Positions 56,122 to 64,000 of a stretch of 64,000 bases of DNA are shown here, piece after piece (within the stretch, counting starts at the first letter, position 1; each line of letters opens with the position of its first letter). The notes under the pieces are model-generated. The model had not been told where the DNA came from. It saw only the letters and a program-made list of their open reading frames with translations, and ran no database searches. The stretch comes from Desulfuromonadaceae bacterium. GTDB lineage: Bacteria; Desulfobacterota; Desulfuromonadia; Geobacterales; Pseudopelobacteraceae. Made by a program: the position numbers and the translations under genes. The stretch covers positions 1-64,000 of the forward strand of contig JAQUIG010000011.1 in assembly GCA_028683435.1 (NCBI GenBank). Direction: 5' to 3'.

Positions 56122-57429
56122 TCAGGCGAGATCCTGGACACCCTGGTAGATAATGTCGAACAGCTCCTGGATATTCTCCTCGGCGATGCAGGAGAAGGCG
56201 ATGCGCAGGTCGGTCTTGGTGATGGAAATAGCTCCGACCCCGTACTTCTCCAGCAGATGGAGGCGCAGCTTTTCAGCTTCCACCGTTTTCAGTTTCAAAC
56301 ACATGAAATAACCGGAGTTGAACGGGTAGTACTCCCAGGCAGCATCGTATTTGCCGCTGTTGAGAACCTGCTTGGTTTTCAGGGCGCGTCCCTTCATGAC
56401 CTGGAACTTTTCTTCCTTCTGGGCCAGGAAATGTGGCGAACGGAGCGCCTCAATGACAAACGTCTGGGATGGATGCGGGCAGTTGGAGATACGGGCACGG
56501 ATAATGCCCATTGTTTTCTTTTCAAGGGCTGCCATCACCGGCGTATTTTCATAGTCGTTGCCATCGGCAAAGGTGATAAATCCGGTACGGAAACCCCAGA
56601 CGAACTCTTCCTTGGTGGCGCCGTCCAGTTTGATCGCAAGAATGCGCGGGTGGAGGTTGGCCAATTTACCGAACAGCGACTCCTTGAGACTGTCCTCGTA
56701 AAAGAGGCCGAAGTAGGCGTCGTCTGCCACAGCGACAATATTGCAGCCGGACTCAGCGACTTCCTTAATGGCTGCCACAAGAGCATCCCCTTCGGCCACG
56801 GTCGGTGTATAGCCGCTGGGGTTATTGGGGAAGTTCAGCAGAACAACGACCTTCCCTTTTTCTTCGGCGCTGTTCTTCAGAGTAGCCTTGAAGGCGTCGA
56901 TATCAAAGCCGCGGGTTGCGGTGAAGGTCGGGAACTTTTTGACGATAGCACCGCTGCAGGTGCCGAAGGTCAGGTTATAGTTACCCCAAAGCATGTCGGG
57001 CAGGATCAGGTGATCTCCCTTGTCGATGAACATGTCGGATACGATGGAGAGACCGTGAGTCAGAGCATTGGTAACGATCGGATTGCTGAAGTGTTTGCTT
57101 TGCTGGCTGGGGTTTTCACGCAGCATCTTTTCGCGCCAGAGGAAGCGTAGTTCCGGCTTGCCGGCAGGGGGAGCGTAAGGGTAGATATCCTTCGGGTCAA
57201 AGGCGGAAAGCTTGTCCTGAATGCACTGCAGGAACATCGGCCCGCCGTTCTCGGTGGCGATACCGATGGTGGCGTTGTATTTGTGAGCCTTATCCTTGGC
57301 TTCGGCCGATTGGGTCAGAATTCCCTTGGGAAAAAAGAGGTTCTTTCCGAGATCGGAGAGCATTTCCAAGACATACGGGTTGTGTTGGGTAAGCTGATCA
57401 TTTAGTTCCTGTGCCAATGGGTTCATCAT
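56122..57429 (-). CDS. PLP-dependent aminotransferase, class I/II
   Basis: A 435-residue fold-type I aminotransferase: IYPYAPPAGKPELR at the start of the large domain, LLNFPNNPSGYTPT, ADDAYFGLFYED (the Tyr/Asp cofactor contacts), and the probable Schiff-base lysine in DGATKEEFVWGFRTGF. The specific substrate is not evident; aspartate or another amino acid is likely. Start ATG-ATG follows a strong GGAGGA. Confidence 0.85.
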   Translation of the reverse strand: MMNPLAQELNDQLTQHNPYVLEMLSDLGKNLFFPKGILTQSAEAKDKAHKYNATIGIATENGGPMFLQCIQDKLSAFDPKDIYPYAPPAGKPELRFLWREKMLRENPSQQSKHFSNPIVTNALTHGLSIVSDMFIDKGDHLILPDMLWGNYNLTFGTCSGAIVKKFPTFTATRGFDIDAFKATLKNSAEEKGKVVVLLNFPNNPSGYTPTVAEGDALVAAIKEVAESGCNIVAVADDAYFGLFYEDSLKESLFGKLANLHPRILAIKLDGATKEEFVWGFRTGFITFADGNDYENTPVMAALEKKTMGIIRARISNCPHPSQTFVIEALRSPHFLAQKEEKFQVMKGRALKTKQVLNSGKYDAAWEYYPFNSGYFMCLKLKTVEAEKLRLHLLEKYGVGAISITKTDLRIAFSCIAEENIQELFDIIYQGVQDLA

Positions 57430-57478
57430 TTTCCTCCTCCGTACACATTTTTATAATAAGGCTTGGTTGTAAATAAGT

Positions 57479-57508
57479 AATAGAACAGCACCAGCCCTGT
57501 TTTGTCAA
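57479..57508 (-). promoter_or_regulatory. Candidate promoter of the aminotransferase gene
   Basis: On the minus strand TTGACA (57508-57503), 18 bases and TCTATT (57484-57479) precede the start by about 50 bases. The rest of the 245-base gap to ctp shows no gene. Confidence 0.5.
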
Positions 57509-57674
57509 TAGAGAATTAACTCACTGGAGTACATTCTTCCCCCTACTCCGTTCGCTTACATACATCATTCACACACGGCTCTTTACGTCGACTAATTCAA
57601 CCTTCATGCTGATCAAAAACCCAGCGGACTTTTTGCTTCTTTCACCGTTCTGACCGGGACACAATGGGTATAGA

Positions 57675-59027
57675 TCATCGTATCAGGCCTCGCTCCTTCA
57701 ACAGGTTGAGCGACTGGAGCAACTCCACCGCCCTCCAGAGCTGAAAATCTTTCTGTAATTCCCGATCAACGCTCTGCCCCCGTAAAGCTTCCGGCATCTT
57801 CCTGGGCTGTGGATCATCAGAAATACCGTGGGGCGCCAGGCGGTTGTCCAGATCGTTTTCCCTGATTTCCCGCCGGTCCGGTAGATGCTCAATGGCTCCC
57901 TGCCTGATGGCAGCAACTTCAATATCAGGAACAATCCCCTTAGCCTGTATCGAGCGACCGCTCGGTGTATAATAGCGTGCCGTTGTCAGCTTAAGAGCAG
58001 CATTACCATTCATCGGAATAATTGATTGGACCGATCCTTTGCCGAAACTCTGCGTTCCCATGATGATGGCCCGTTTATGATCCTGCAGGGCGCCCGCGAC
58101 TATCTCCGAAGCGCTGGCACTGCCGCCGTTGATAAGTATAATGAGCGGATATAACGGTTCCTTGGTCCCCACTGTCGCGTTATACACACGATTGGCTTCG
58201 GGGGTTCGCCCTTTAATGCTTACGACCGCGGTATTGTTGATATCATCCCCTACAAAGCAGTTGACCACTTCAACGCATGAATTTATCAAACCGCCCGGAT
58301 TGTAACGCAGATCAAGAATCAGCCCTCTAAGCTCCCCACCGGATTTCACATGGAGCCCTTTCAACGCCTCTTTAAACTCACTTCCGGTACGCTCCTGAAA
58401 CTGTGATATCCTGATGAATCCATACCCTGAATCGAGGAGCCTTGATTTCAGGCTGTTCACCTTTATGATATCGCGAACCAGACTGAAATTGAGCGGTTTG
58501 GAGGTTTCAGCGCGCACAATTGTCAGAGTTACCGGCGTTCCCTTCTCACCACGCAGTTTTTTTACCGCTGCGGCAATATTCATCCCGTTGGTTGACACCC
58601 CGTCGATCTTCCAAATGTGATCGTTGGCATGAATTCCCGCCCGAAAAGACGGCGTGTCATCGATAGGAGCGATAACCGTCAGCTTGCCGTCCTTTATGCC
58701 AAGTTCAATGCCGATACCGGCGAACAATCCCGACAGACTCACTTCCATCGCGTGATACGGTTCAGGAGGCAGATAGGCGCTGTGCGGGTCGAGCGCGGCG
58801 AGCATACCATCAACCATATTTAGAACAAGTTTCTTTGAATCCGGTTTATCAACGTAGCTTTCAAGAACCGCCGAGTACGCTTCACGGAGAAGATTAAGCG
58901 TATTTGCATCAGAGAGTGTATGACGCAGATGCCAACGTCCGTAGAAAACGGCCGCCAGACAGACAGCTGCCACCAATGCAATTAACAGGAGGGGCTTCAC
59001 AGAGCGAATTTTAGAGTGAGGCGGCAT
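57675..59027 (-). CDS. Carboxy-terminal processing protease (S41)
   Basis: A 450-residue protease: one N-terminal transmembrane anchor (LLLIALVAAVCLAAVFYG), a PDZ domain (about 100-175), and the S41 catalytic part with Ser305 in GGSASASEI and Lys330 in QSFGKGSVQ. It cleaves proteins at non-polar C-termini in the periplasm. It follows ntrX by five bases, so it belongs to the ntrY-ntrX operon. Confidence 0.93.
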   Translation of the reverse strand: MPPHSKIRSVKPLLLIALVAAVCLAAVFYGRWHLRHTLSDANTLNLLREAYSAVLESYVDKPDSKKLVLNMVDGMLAALDPHSAYLPPEPYHAMEVSLSGLFAGIGIELGIKDGKLTVIAPIDDTPSFRAGIHANDHIWKIDGVSTNGMNIAAAVKKLRGEKGTPVTLTIVRAETSKPLNFSLVRDIIKVNSLKSRLLDSGYGFIRISQFQERTGSEFKEALKGLHVKSGGELRGLILDLRYNPGGLINSCVEVVNCFVGDDINNTAVVSIKGRTPEANRVYNATVGTKEPLYPLIILINGGSASASEIVAGALQDHKRAIIMGTQSFGKGSVQSIIPMNGNAALKLTTARYYTPSGRSIQAKGIVPDIEVAAIRQGAIEHLPDRREIRENDLDNRLAPHGISDDPQPRKMPEALRGQSVDRELQKDFQLWRAVELLQSLNLLKERGLIR

Positions 59028-59032
59028 TACTA

Positions 59033-60406
59033 TTATCTCCGTACGTCAATGCCGTAACTTTTTATTTTACGATGTAGATTACTCCGTTCCAGCTCAATCA
59101 GTTCCGCAGTACGGGAGATATTCCAGTCGTTTTCCTCAAGTTTTTGAATAATGAACTCCCGTTCGAAATCCTCCCGTGCGTCCCGCAGTGCCGACCTGAC
59201 ATGAGGGACCTCCAGAGACGTGGCATGCACTGTTCCGGTAAACGCCTCTCCTGATAAATTCGGGATGTCCTCAGCCGAGATAACACGTCCGGGTGCCACG
59301 ATTAGTATCCGTTCCACCACGTTCTTTAACTCGCGCAGATTGCCGGGCCACGAATATTTTTGCAGCCTGTCGAGCGCCTCCGGCAGAAAAGCCTTTGTTT
59401 CCCCCCCTTCCCGGCGGAAGAACTGAACAACAAAGTGCTGAACAAGCGGACCGATATCCTCTAAGCGCTCGCGCAGTGGCGGAGCTCTAAATAGCATGGT
59501 ATTCAGTTGGTAATACAAATCGGCGTTGAACTTTCCTGCCGCTATATCCTGTTCAAGGGATCTGGTGGTCGCAGCAATAATGCGAATATCAGCGTTAAAT
59601 CGGCGGATACCACCGACCCGTTCAAAATTCCCTTCCTGAATAAAGTGAAGAATTTTAACTTGAGCGGACAGTGGCAATTCACTTATTTCATCCAAAAACA
59701 GTGTGCCGCCATCGGCCTGATCAAAGCGCCCCTTTTTATGCGAGATTGCACCGATGAAAGCGCCCTTCTCATGGCCAAACAACTCGCTCTCGATCAGTTC
59801 TTCCGGTATGGCAGAACAGTGTACAGTGATAAGAGGGCGCTCACGCCTTGGACTGAGGCAGTGAATCGAGCATGCAATCAATTCCTTTCCGGAACCATTT
59901 TCACCGTTTATTAATACAGAGGCCGATGTCGGTGCAATGCGCCGGATCTGCTCCCGTATGGTGGCAATCTCGGGAGAATCGCCGATAAGTTCAAAATCTG
60001 CAGATACTGAACGTTTCAGTTCAGCGTTTTCAACTTTTAATTCCTGTAACTGCAGTGCGTTGGCGACGCTGATCAGTACTTTTTCGAGCGAAAGCGGCTT
60101 TTCAATAAAATCGAAAGCTCCCAGTTTGGTGGCACGAACCGCCGTCTCAATCGTACCATGGCCTGAAATCATGATGACCGTTATCTGAGGGAGATGCGCT
60201 TTAAGTTGCGCAAGGGTTTCCAGTCCATCCATACCCGGCATCCAGATATCGAGCAGTATCAGGTCGGGAAGTTCCTGTCGGGCAGTATCAATACCTTCGG
60301 CACCACTTTCCGCGTTCAGCACCTGATACCCTTCATCTTCCAGAATCCCGGTCAGAGCGGTTCTGATATCCTTTTCATCATCAATTATCAAAATTGTGTG
60401 TGTCAT
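59033..60406 (-). CDS. Sigma-54 response regulator NtrX-like, variant GAFIGA
   Basis: A 457-residue NtrC-family regulator: receiver with Asp53 in LLDIWMPGMDG, AAA+ domain with Walker A GENGSGKE (168-175), and a C-terminal Fis-type helix-turn-helix (WNISRTAELIELERSNLHRKI). The sigma-54 contact loop, usually GAFTGA, reads GAFIGA (215-220). The Thr is important for sigma-54 engagement in family members studied, so activation may be altered. NtrY precedes it by 25 bases. Confidence 0.92.
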   Translation of the reverse strand: MTHTILIIDDEKDIRTALTGILEDEGYQVLNAESGAEGIDTARQELPDLILLDIWMPGMDGLETLAQLKAHLPQITVIMISGHGTIETAVRATKLGAFDFIEKPLSLEKVLISVANALQLQELKVENAELKRSVSADFELIGDSPEIATIREQIRRIAPTSASVLINGENGSGKELIACSIHCLSPRRERPLITVHCSAIPEELIESELFGHEKGAFIGAISHKKGRFDQADGGTLFLDEISELPLSAQVKILHFIQEGNFERVGGIRRFNADIRIIAATTRSLEQDIAAGKFNADLYYQLNTMLFRAPPLRERLEDIGPLVQHFVVQFFRREGGETKAFLPEALDRLQKYSWPGNLRELKNVVERILIVAPGRVISAEDIPNLSGEAFTGTVHATSLEVPHVRSALRDAREDFEREFIIQKLEENDWNISRTAELIELERSNLHRKIKSYGIDVRR

Positions 60407-60431
60407 AACGGCTCCAAGTATCAGATTATGT

Positions 60432-62648
60432 TTATCCTGCAGGCAATTCTACGACGAATACCGCTCCGTGCGGCTTATTGTCACGAATCCGCACAAAACC
60501 GCCATGATCTGTCACGATACTGCTCACAATGGCCAAACCGAGACCTGTTCCGCTCTTCTTGGTTGAAAAATATGGTTCAAACAAACGCGGTTTATCTTGC
60601 GGCGGAATTCCCGGCCCATCATCAGCAATGCTGAAAGTAGCCATTTTCAGCACATCATCAAAGAATGTCGATATGGTAACGGTGCCATGCTCTCCCATGG
60701 CGGCGACAGCATTTTCCAGGAGATTGATCAGCACACGCTTGATTTGATCCCGATCAATCATTAAAAGCGGCATCCCGGCATCGGTAGTAACTTCAAACCG
60801 CACACCGCGATGTGCTTCCTGGTACAGAGTCAGAGATTCGCGAATCAAAGCGTTAATATCGTTCGGTTCAGGTTGAATAGCGGGCATCCGGGCGAAATTG
60901 GAAAATTCATTGACAAGATTTTTCAGGTCATCAACCGATTTGATAATCATCTCGGTACATTCATCAAAGACCTTCTCATCGTCACTAAAGCGTGAAAGAT
61001 AGCGTTTCCTGAGGCGCTGGGCGGAAAGTTGAATCGGAGTCAGCGGATTCTTGATTTCATGGGCTATTCTGCGGGCGACCTCCCGCCAGGCAGCCATGCG
61101 TTGAGCCCGCATCATCTGCGTCAAGTCATCCAGCACGGCAACCATTCCGAGTATCTCGCCGTTTTGGGCGCGAAGCAGTGTCAAATGCAACTGCAGTGCA
61201 AGACGAGATCCACTTAGATCCAGAAAAATCTGTTTGCTGATCGTACCCTGTTTCGACTGCATCAGTTCCCGTATGGATTCCGAGGCTATGTCGAGGTGTT
61301 TCTCATTGATGACCTCGCGGTAGTTTTTACCCAGAACCTTGCCGGCGCTTAAACCGAGCAAACGCTCGGCAGATGTATTTATCGTTCGCAGTACTCCCTC
61401 GCTGTCGATAGAGATGACACCCGCAGTAATGTTGCGCAACACAATCTCCATATACTGCTGACGCCGCTCGATTTCACTGTTACTCCGAAGCAGTTCAAGA
61501 TTAGAAACATTCAACGCGTACTGTTTGGTACGTAAGTCATCGGTCATGAGATTGAATGACTGCACAAGCAAGCCGATTTCATCGGCTGAATAGGACTCTA
61601 TCCGAACATCAAGATTGCCGCCAGCTACGGCATGAGTGGCATCGACGAGTTCCTGAAGCGGCCTGGTCATACTATTTGCCAGATAGACTCCCATCCAGTA
61701 CGCAAAAAATACGATAACCATCGCAATTAAAAACAGTGTGATTATATAACCGGTCCTGATCGGATTTTTCAAGATCTTGAGCTGACGAAATTCATGGTAC
61801 GACGCAGTAATCTCCTTCATTTTATTTACAAGCGAATACGGCACGTAGTAATTGACGACAACCACGCCAACAACATCAGACTCGTTCCAGGTTGAACGGA
61901 TCGGCACAATACCCCGGATCAGATCGGCCTTTCCGGCCTGGTTGACTCTGGTCAGCTCTTCACCAGCCAAACCGCGCTTGATATCTTCCGAAGAAGGATT
62001 GGTAAAGTCACCCTTGGGTACGGAGGGATTAGAGGAGCGCACCAACTCCTCGCGCTGGGCGGAATACACCTCAACCACCCCCAGGTTATATTCCCTCTGC
62101 TTCTGGTGGATAAGCCGCTTGAGCTGTGGCAGATTTGCATCATTGAGCAATTTCTTATCTTTAATAAAACTGCTGATCTGTTTACCGTAATACAGTGAAT
62201 TTGCGGCCGAACTTTTGTAGTACGTCTGTGCAACTTCAAGCGACTCACTTAAAGATGTTTCAACTTGGGTGTTAAACCAGTTATGTACGGTATTATTAAT
62301 AAATCCGGCGGCGGCAAAAAACAGCAACAGAGTGGGAACCAGCGAAAGGGCAACAAATGAAAGGACAAGTTTTGTACGCAATTTTTTTGCAAGCGGATTT
62401 GAGCGACTTTCAATAACCAGTTTTACAACATTGCGGCTGACCAGGTATACGAGCAGTATGACAAGGAGAATGACAACATTGATAACTGCAAAAATAGCAA
62501 TATTGCCACCAAATTTGGCGCCGGTACTTAGCTGTGTCAGGCTGATTTCAGCCCTCGTCAGAAAGATAATTGCTATAAAGGCGACAACGATGATGATCGC
62601 TTCACGATATCTTTTTTTACGCTCTTCTTGTGAGACACCATGATTCAT
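60432..62648 (-). CDS. NtrY-like membrane sensor histidine kinase
   Basis: A 738-residue kinase with N-terminal transmembrane helices (about 15-75 and 90-120), a long periplasmic domain, a further transmembrane helix near residue 300, HAMP, PAS, and HisKA with His530 in RRIAHEIKNPLTPIQLSAQRL, then HATPase_c (GTGLGLA). The NPLTP motif is typical of NtrY. It should phosphorylate the adjacent NtrX, and senses nitrogen or redox or envelope state in relatives. Confidence 0.92.
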   Translation of the reverse strand: MNHGVSQEERKKRYREAIIIVVAFIAIIFLTRAEISLTQLSTGAKFGGNIAIFAVINVVILLVILLVYLVSRNVVKLVIESRSNPLAKKLRTKLVLSFVALSLVPTLLLFFAAAGFINNTVHNWFNTQVETSLSESLEVAQTYYKSSAANSLYYGKQISSFIKDKKLLNDANLPQLKRLIHQKQREYNLGVVEVYSAQREELVRSSNPSVPKGDFTNPSSEDIKRGLAGEELTRVNQAGKADLIRGIVPIRSTWNESDVVGVVVVNYYVPYSLVNKMKEITASYHEFRQLKILKNPIRTGYIITLFLIAMVIVFFAYWMGVYLANSMTRPLQELVDATHAVAGGNLDVRIESYSADEIGLLVQSFNLMTDDLRTKQYALNVSNLELLRSNSEIERRQQYMEIVLRNITAGVISIDSEGVLRTINTSAERLLGLSAGKVLGKNYREVINEKHLDIASESIRELMQSKQGTISKQIFLDLSGSRLALQLHLTLLRAQNGEILGMVAVLDDLTQMMRAQRMAAWREVARRIAHEIKNPLTPIQLSAQRLRKRYLSRFSDDEKVFDECTEMIIKSVDDLKNLVNEFSNFARMPAIQPEPNDINALIRESLTLYQEAHRGVRFEVTTDAGMPLLMIDRDQIKRVLINLLENAVAAMGEHGTVTISTFFDDVLKMATFSIADDGPGIPPQDKPRLFEPYFSTKKSGTGLGLAIVSSIVTDHGGFVRIRDNKPHGAVFVVELPAG

Positions 62649-62799
62649 ACTGACGTAATTCCTTTCTATTTTATATAGATGCCGATACTAGCATAGATAT
62701 AATCCGTTTAAAACTCATTGTTGCATTTTTGCATCAATTGTCGTTTCAATTCAGGTATGATAGTGTTCTACGCTAATTGAATAGAATTGGAGTCAGGTC

Positions 62800-63246
62800 A
62801 TGCGCATCCAGGACTCATCTTCACTACGAGAACTTGATAAAAACACGAAGAGTTCTTCGCCGATAAAGAAAATCATGAATTCATTCTTCGCTAACGAATT
62901 AAGCCACCAGGAGGAGGATGCCGTTTCTTATGAGGATGATATAGAAACGTTCAGGACAGAAATTGAGAAGGCGGGAGACCTGCTGACCACGGAACCGACA
63001 CTGGCAAACTTCAAACATTTTCGTGATCTGCTGAGCAAACTCGCGACAAAGGTGAACGCTGAGGCGTACCGACTGGAAAAGTTTGGCGGAACAGCTCAGA
63101 ATCCACGCTATTATGAAATAATCACGGTAATTAATCGGGAAGCAGACAGCCTCTATAATCTTATCGTCAAGGAAAACCGCAATTCTATGGCCATTACCGC
63201 CAAGGTCATCGGCATCAAGGGGTTGGTGGTAGATTTAGTTACCTGA
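62800..63246 (+). CDS. YaaR-family (DUF327) protein
   Basis: A 148-residue protein whose second half (TLANFKHFRDLLSKLATKVNAEAYRL, then IGIKGLVVDLV) matches the YaaR/DUF327 family, helical proteins of unknown role found with tmk-holB-like genes in Gram-positives. It is divergent from ntrY across about 150 bases and is followed by the TPR gene. Confidence 0.85.
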   Translation: MRIQDSSSLRELDKNTKSSSPIKKIMNSFFANELSHQEEDAVSYEDDIETFRTEIEKAGDLLTTEPTLANFKHFRDLLSKLATKVNAEAYRLEKFGGTAQNPRYYEIITVINREADSLYNLIVKENRNSMAITAKVIGIKGLVVDLVT

Positions 63247-63334
63247 CCCTGGCAACAGGACACGTCAATTAATGCGGTATATACACTCAGCCGTGAGCCA
63301 TATTAACCAAAAATTGAAACACAAGGAGAAACAT

Positions 63335-64000
63335 ATGAGTAATATAGAACTGGATGCAACAATAAAAAAAGGGCTTGATCTTCTCGATCGGGGAGAGGTT
63401 AAACAAGCTGTTTCTTTATTCGAAGGGTATTTGGACAGCAACGGGAATCAACCGGACAGCTGGTTCTATCTTGGAGATGCGTTGGCTGAAGATGGCCGTC
63501 TTGATGACGCCATCGCCCGCTACCGTGAAGGACTCAAACTGTCACCAGACGATACCGACGCTCTGACAACGTTGGGGGATATGCTGCTCGAAGTTGGCGA
63601 CCACAAGGAATCGCTCGCCTGTTACAAAAGAGTTCTGGAGATAGATCCGAAAGACACTGATACTATCGTGAGCATCGGCCTGGTATACAACAGCCAGGAT
63701 CGCACTGATGATGCCATCCGTGCCTTTAGACAAGCGCTTGAACTCGAACCGGACAACGTTTTTGCGCTCAATGCGCTTGGAGATGCGCTTTACGGACAGG
63801 GAGATGTCGATGGGGCTATCGCCGCCTTCACAAAAGGGGTCGAAATTGAGCCTGAAGATCCGGCTGCCCACTTTAGCCTGGGCGAGCTTTACTATGACCT
63901 GGAAGAGTTGGAAGAGGCTGAGGATGCCTGCCTGGAAGCTGTACGCCTTGATCCGACCTACAGCATGGCCTACCTTACACTGGGTGGCATCTGTATGGAC
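63335..64000 (+). CDS. TPR-repeat protein, truncated by the window end
   Basis: The visible 222 residues hold about six tetratricopeptide repeats, with the W/L-G-Y/F-A-P pattern (SWFYLGDALAEDGRLDDAI, ALNALGDALYGQGDVDGAI). No signal peptide or catalytic domain is seen; TPRs mediate protein contacts. The ATG has an AAGGAGA ribosome-binding site. Its C-terminal end lies outside. Confidence 0.88.
   Translation, partial: MSNIELDATIKKGLDLLDRGEVKQAVSLFEGYLDSNGNQPDSWFYLGDALAEDGRLDDAIARYREGLKLSPDDTDALTTLGDMLLEVGDHKESLACYKRVLEIDPKDTDTIVSIGLVYNSQDRTDDAIRAFRQALELEPDNVFALNALGDALYGQGDVDGAIAAFTKGVEIEPEDPAAHFSLGELYYDLEELEEAEDACLEAVRLDPTYSMAYLTLGGICMD

Overview
The window reads as a chromosomal segment of a Geobacterales-type bacterium (Geobacter, Trichlorobacter or Pelobacter propionicus relatives). 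This is inferred from gene content: an ole hydrocarbon cluster, dense two-component and chemosensory genes, PATAN (DUF4388) receivers, HEAT-repeat proteins beside che genes, HD-GYP proteins, PilZ, NtrYX and the leuS-lptE-holA block. No rRNA, tRNA, CRISPR array or prophage was recognised.

Region 1 (1-6945): the 3' end of oleB, then about 3.5 kb of accessory DNA, then oleC-oleD and a phosphopantetheinyl transferase overlapping end to end. The accessory DNA holds a REP-associated (Y1) transposase, three composite palindrome elements with GTAG heads, an AT-rich HNH endonuclease, a GNAT remnant, a RibD/DHFR-like protein and a small membrane protein. Region 2 (6996-11465): rpsT with a TTG start, a convergent terminator, and the leftward operon leuS-lptE-holA. 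Region 3 (11537-21202): a leftward chemosensory operon, PATAN-receiver, cheY, cheA, an ExeA-type ATPase, two cheW genes, a HEAT-repeat protein, cheR and cheB, with no methyl-accepting receptor in the window. Region 4 (21263-36978): mostly housekeeping genes (miaB, glnS, era, der, yrfG, recB, coaD, rsmD) with a flavin reductase, a Tim44-like protein, a PilZ protein and small accessory proteins.

Region 5 (37146-53230) is the most unusual. A HEAT-like gene is followed by the C-terminal half of an HD-GYP domain, apparently joined by a deletion. Then comes a 14-kb leftward array of ten signalling genes: four histidine kinases, three receiver proteins (two carrying HD-GYP domains), an MglA-like small GTPase, a receiver fused to a GspE/PilB-type ATPase with extra zinc knuckles, and a stand-alone receiver. 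Several genes overlap by 4 to 8 bases. I infer a dedicated system in which several sensors converge on related receivers, cyclic-di-GMP turnover, a polarity-type GTPase and a secretion or pilus motor ATPase.

Region 6 (53349-64000): clpB with a strong bidirectional terminator, an aminotransferase, a leftward ntrY-ntrX-ctp operon whose NtrX has GAFIGA instead of GAFTGA, a YaaR-family protein and a TPR protein cut by the window edge.
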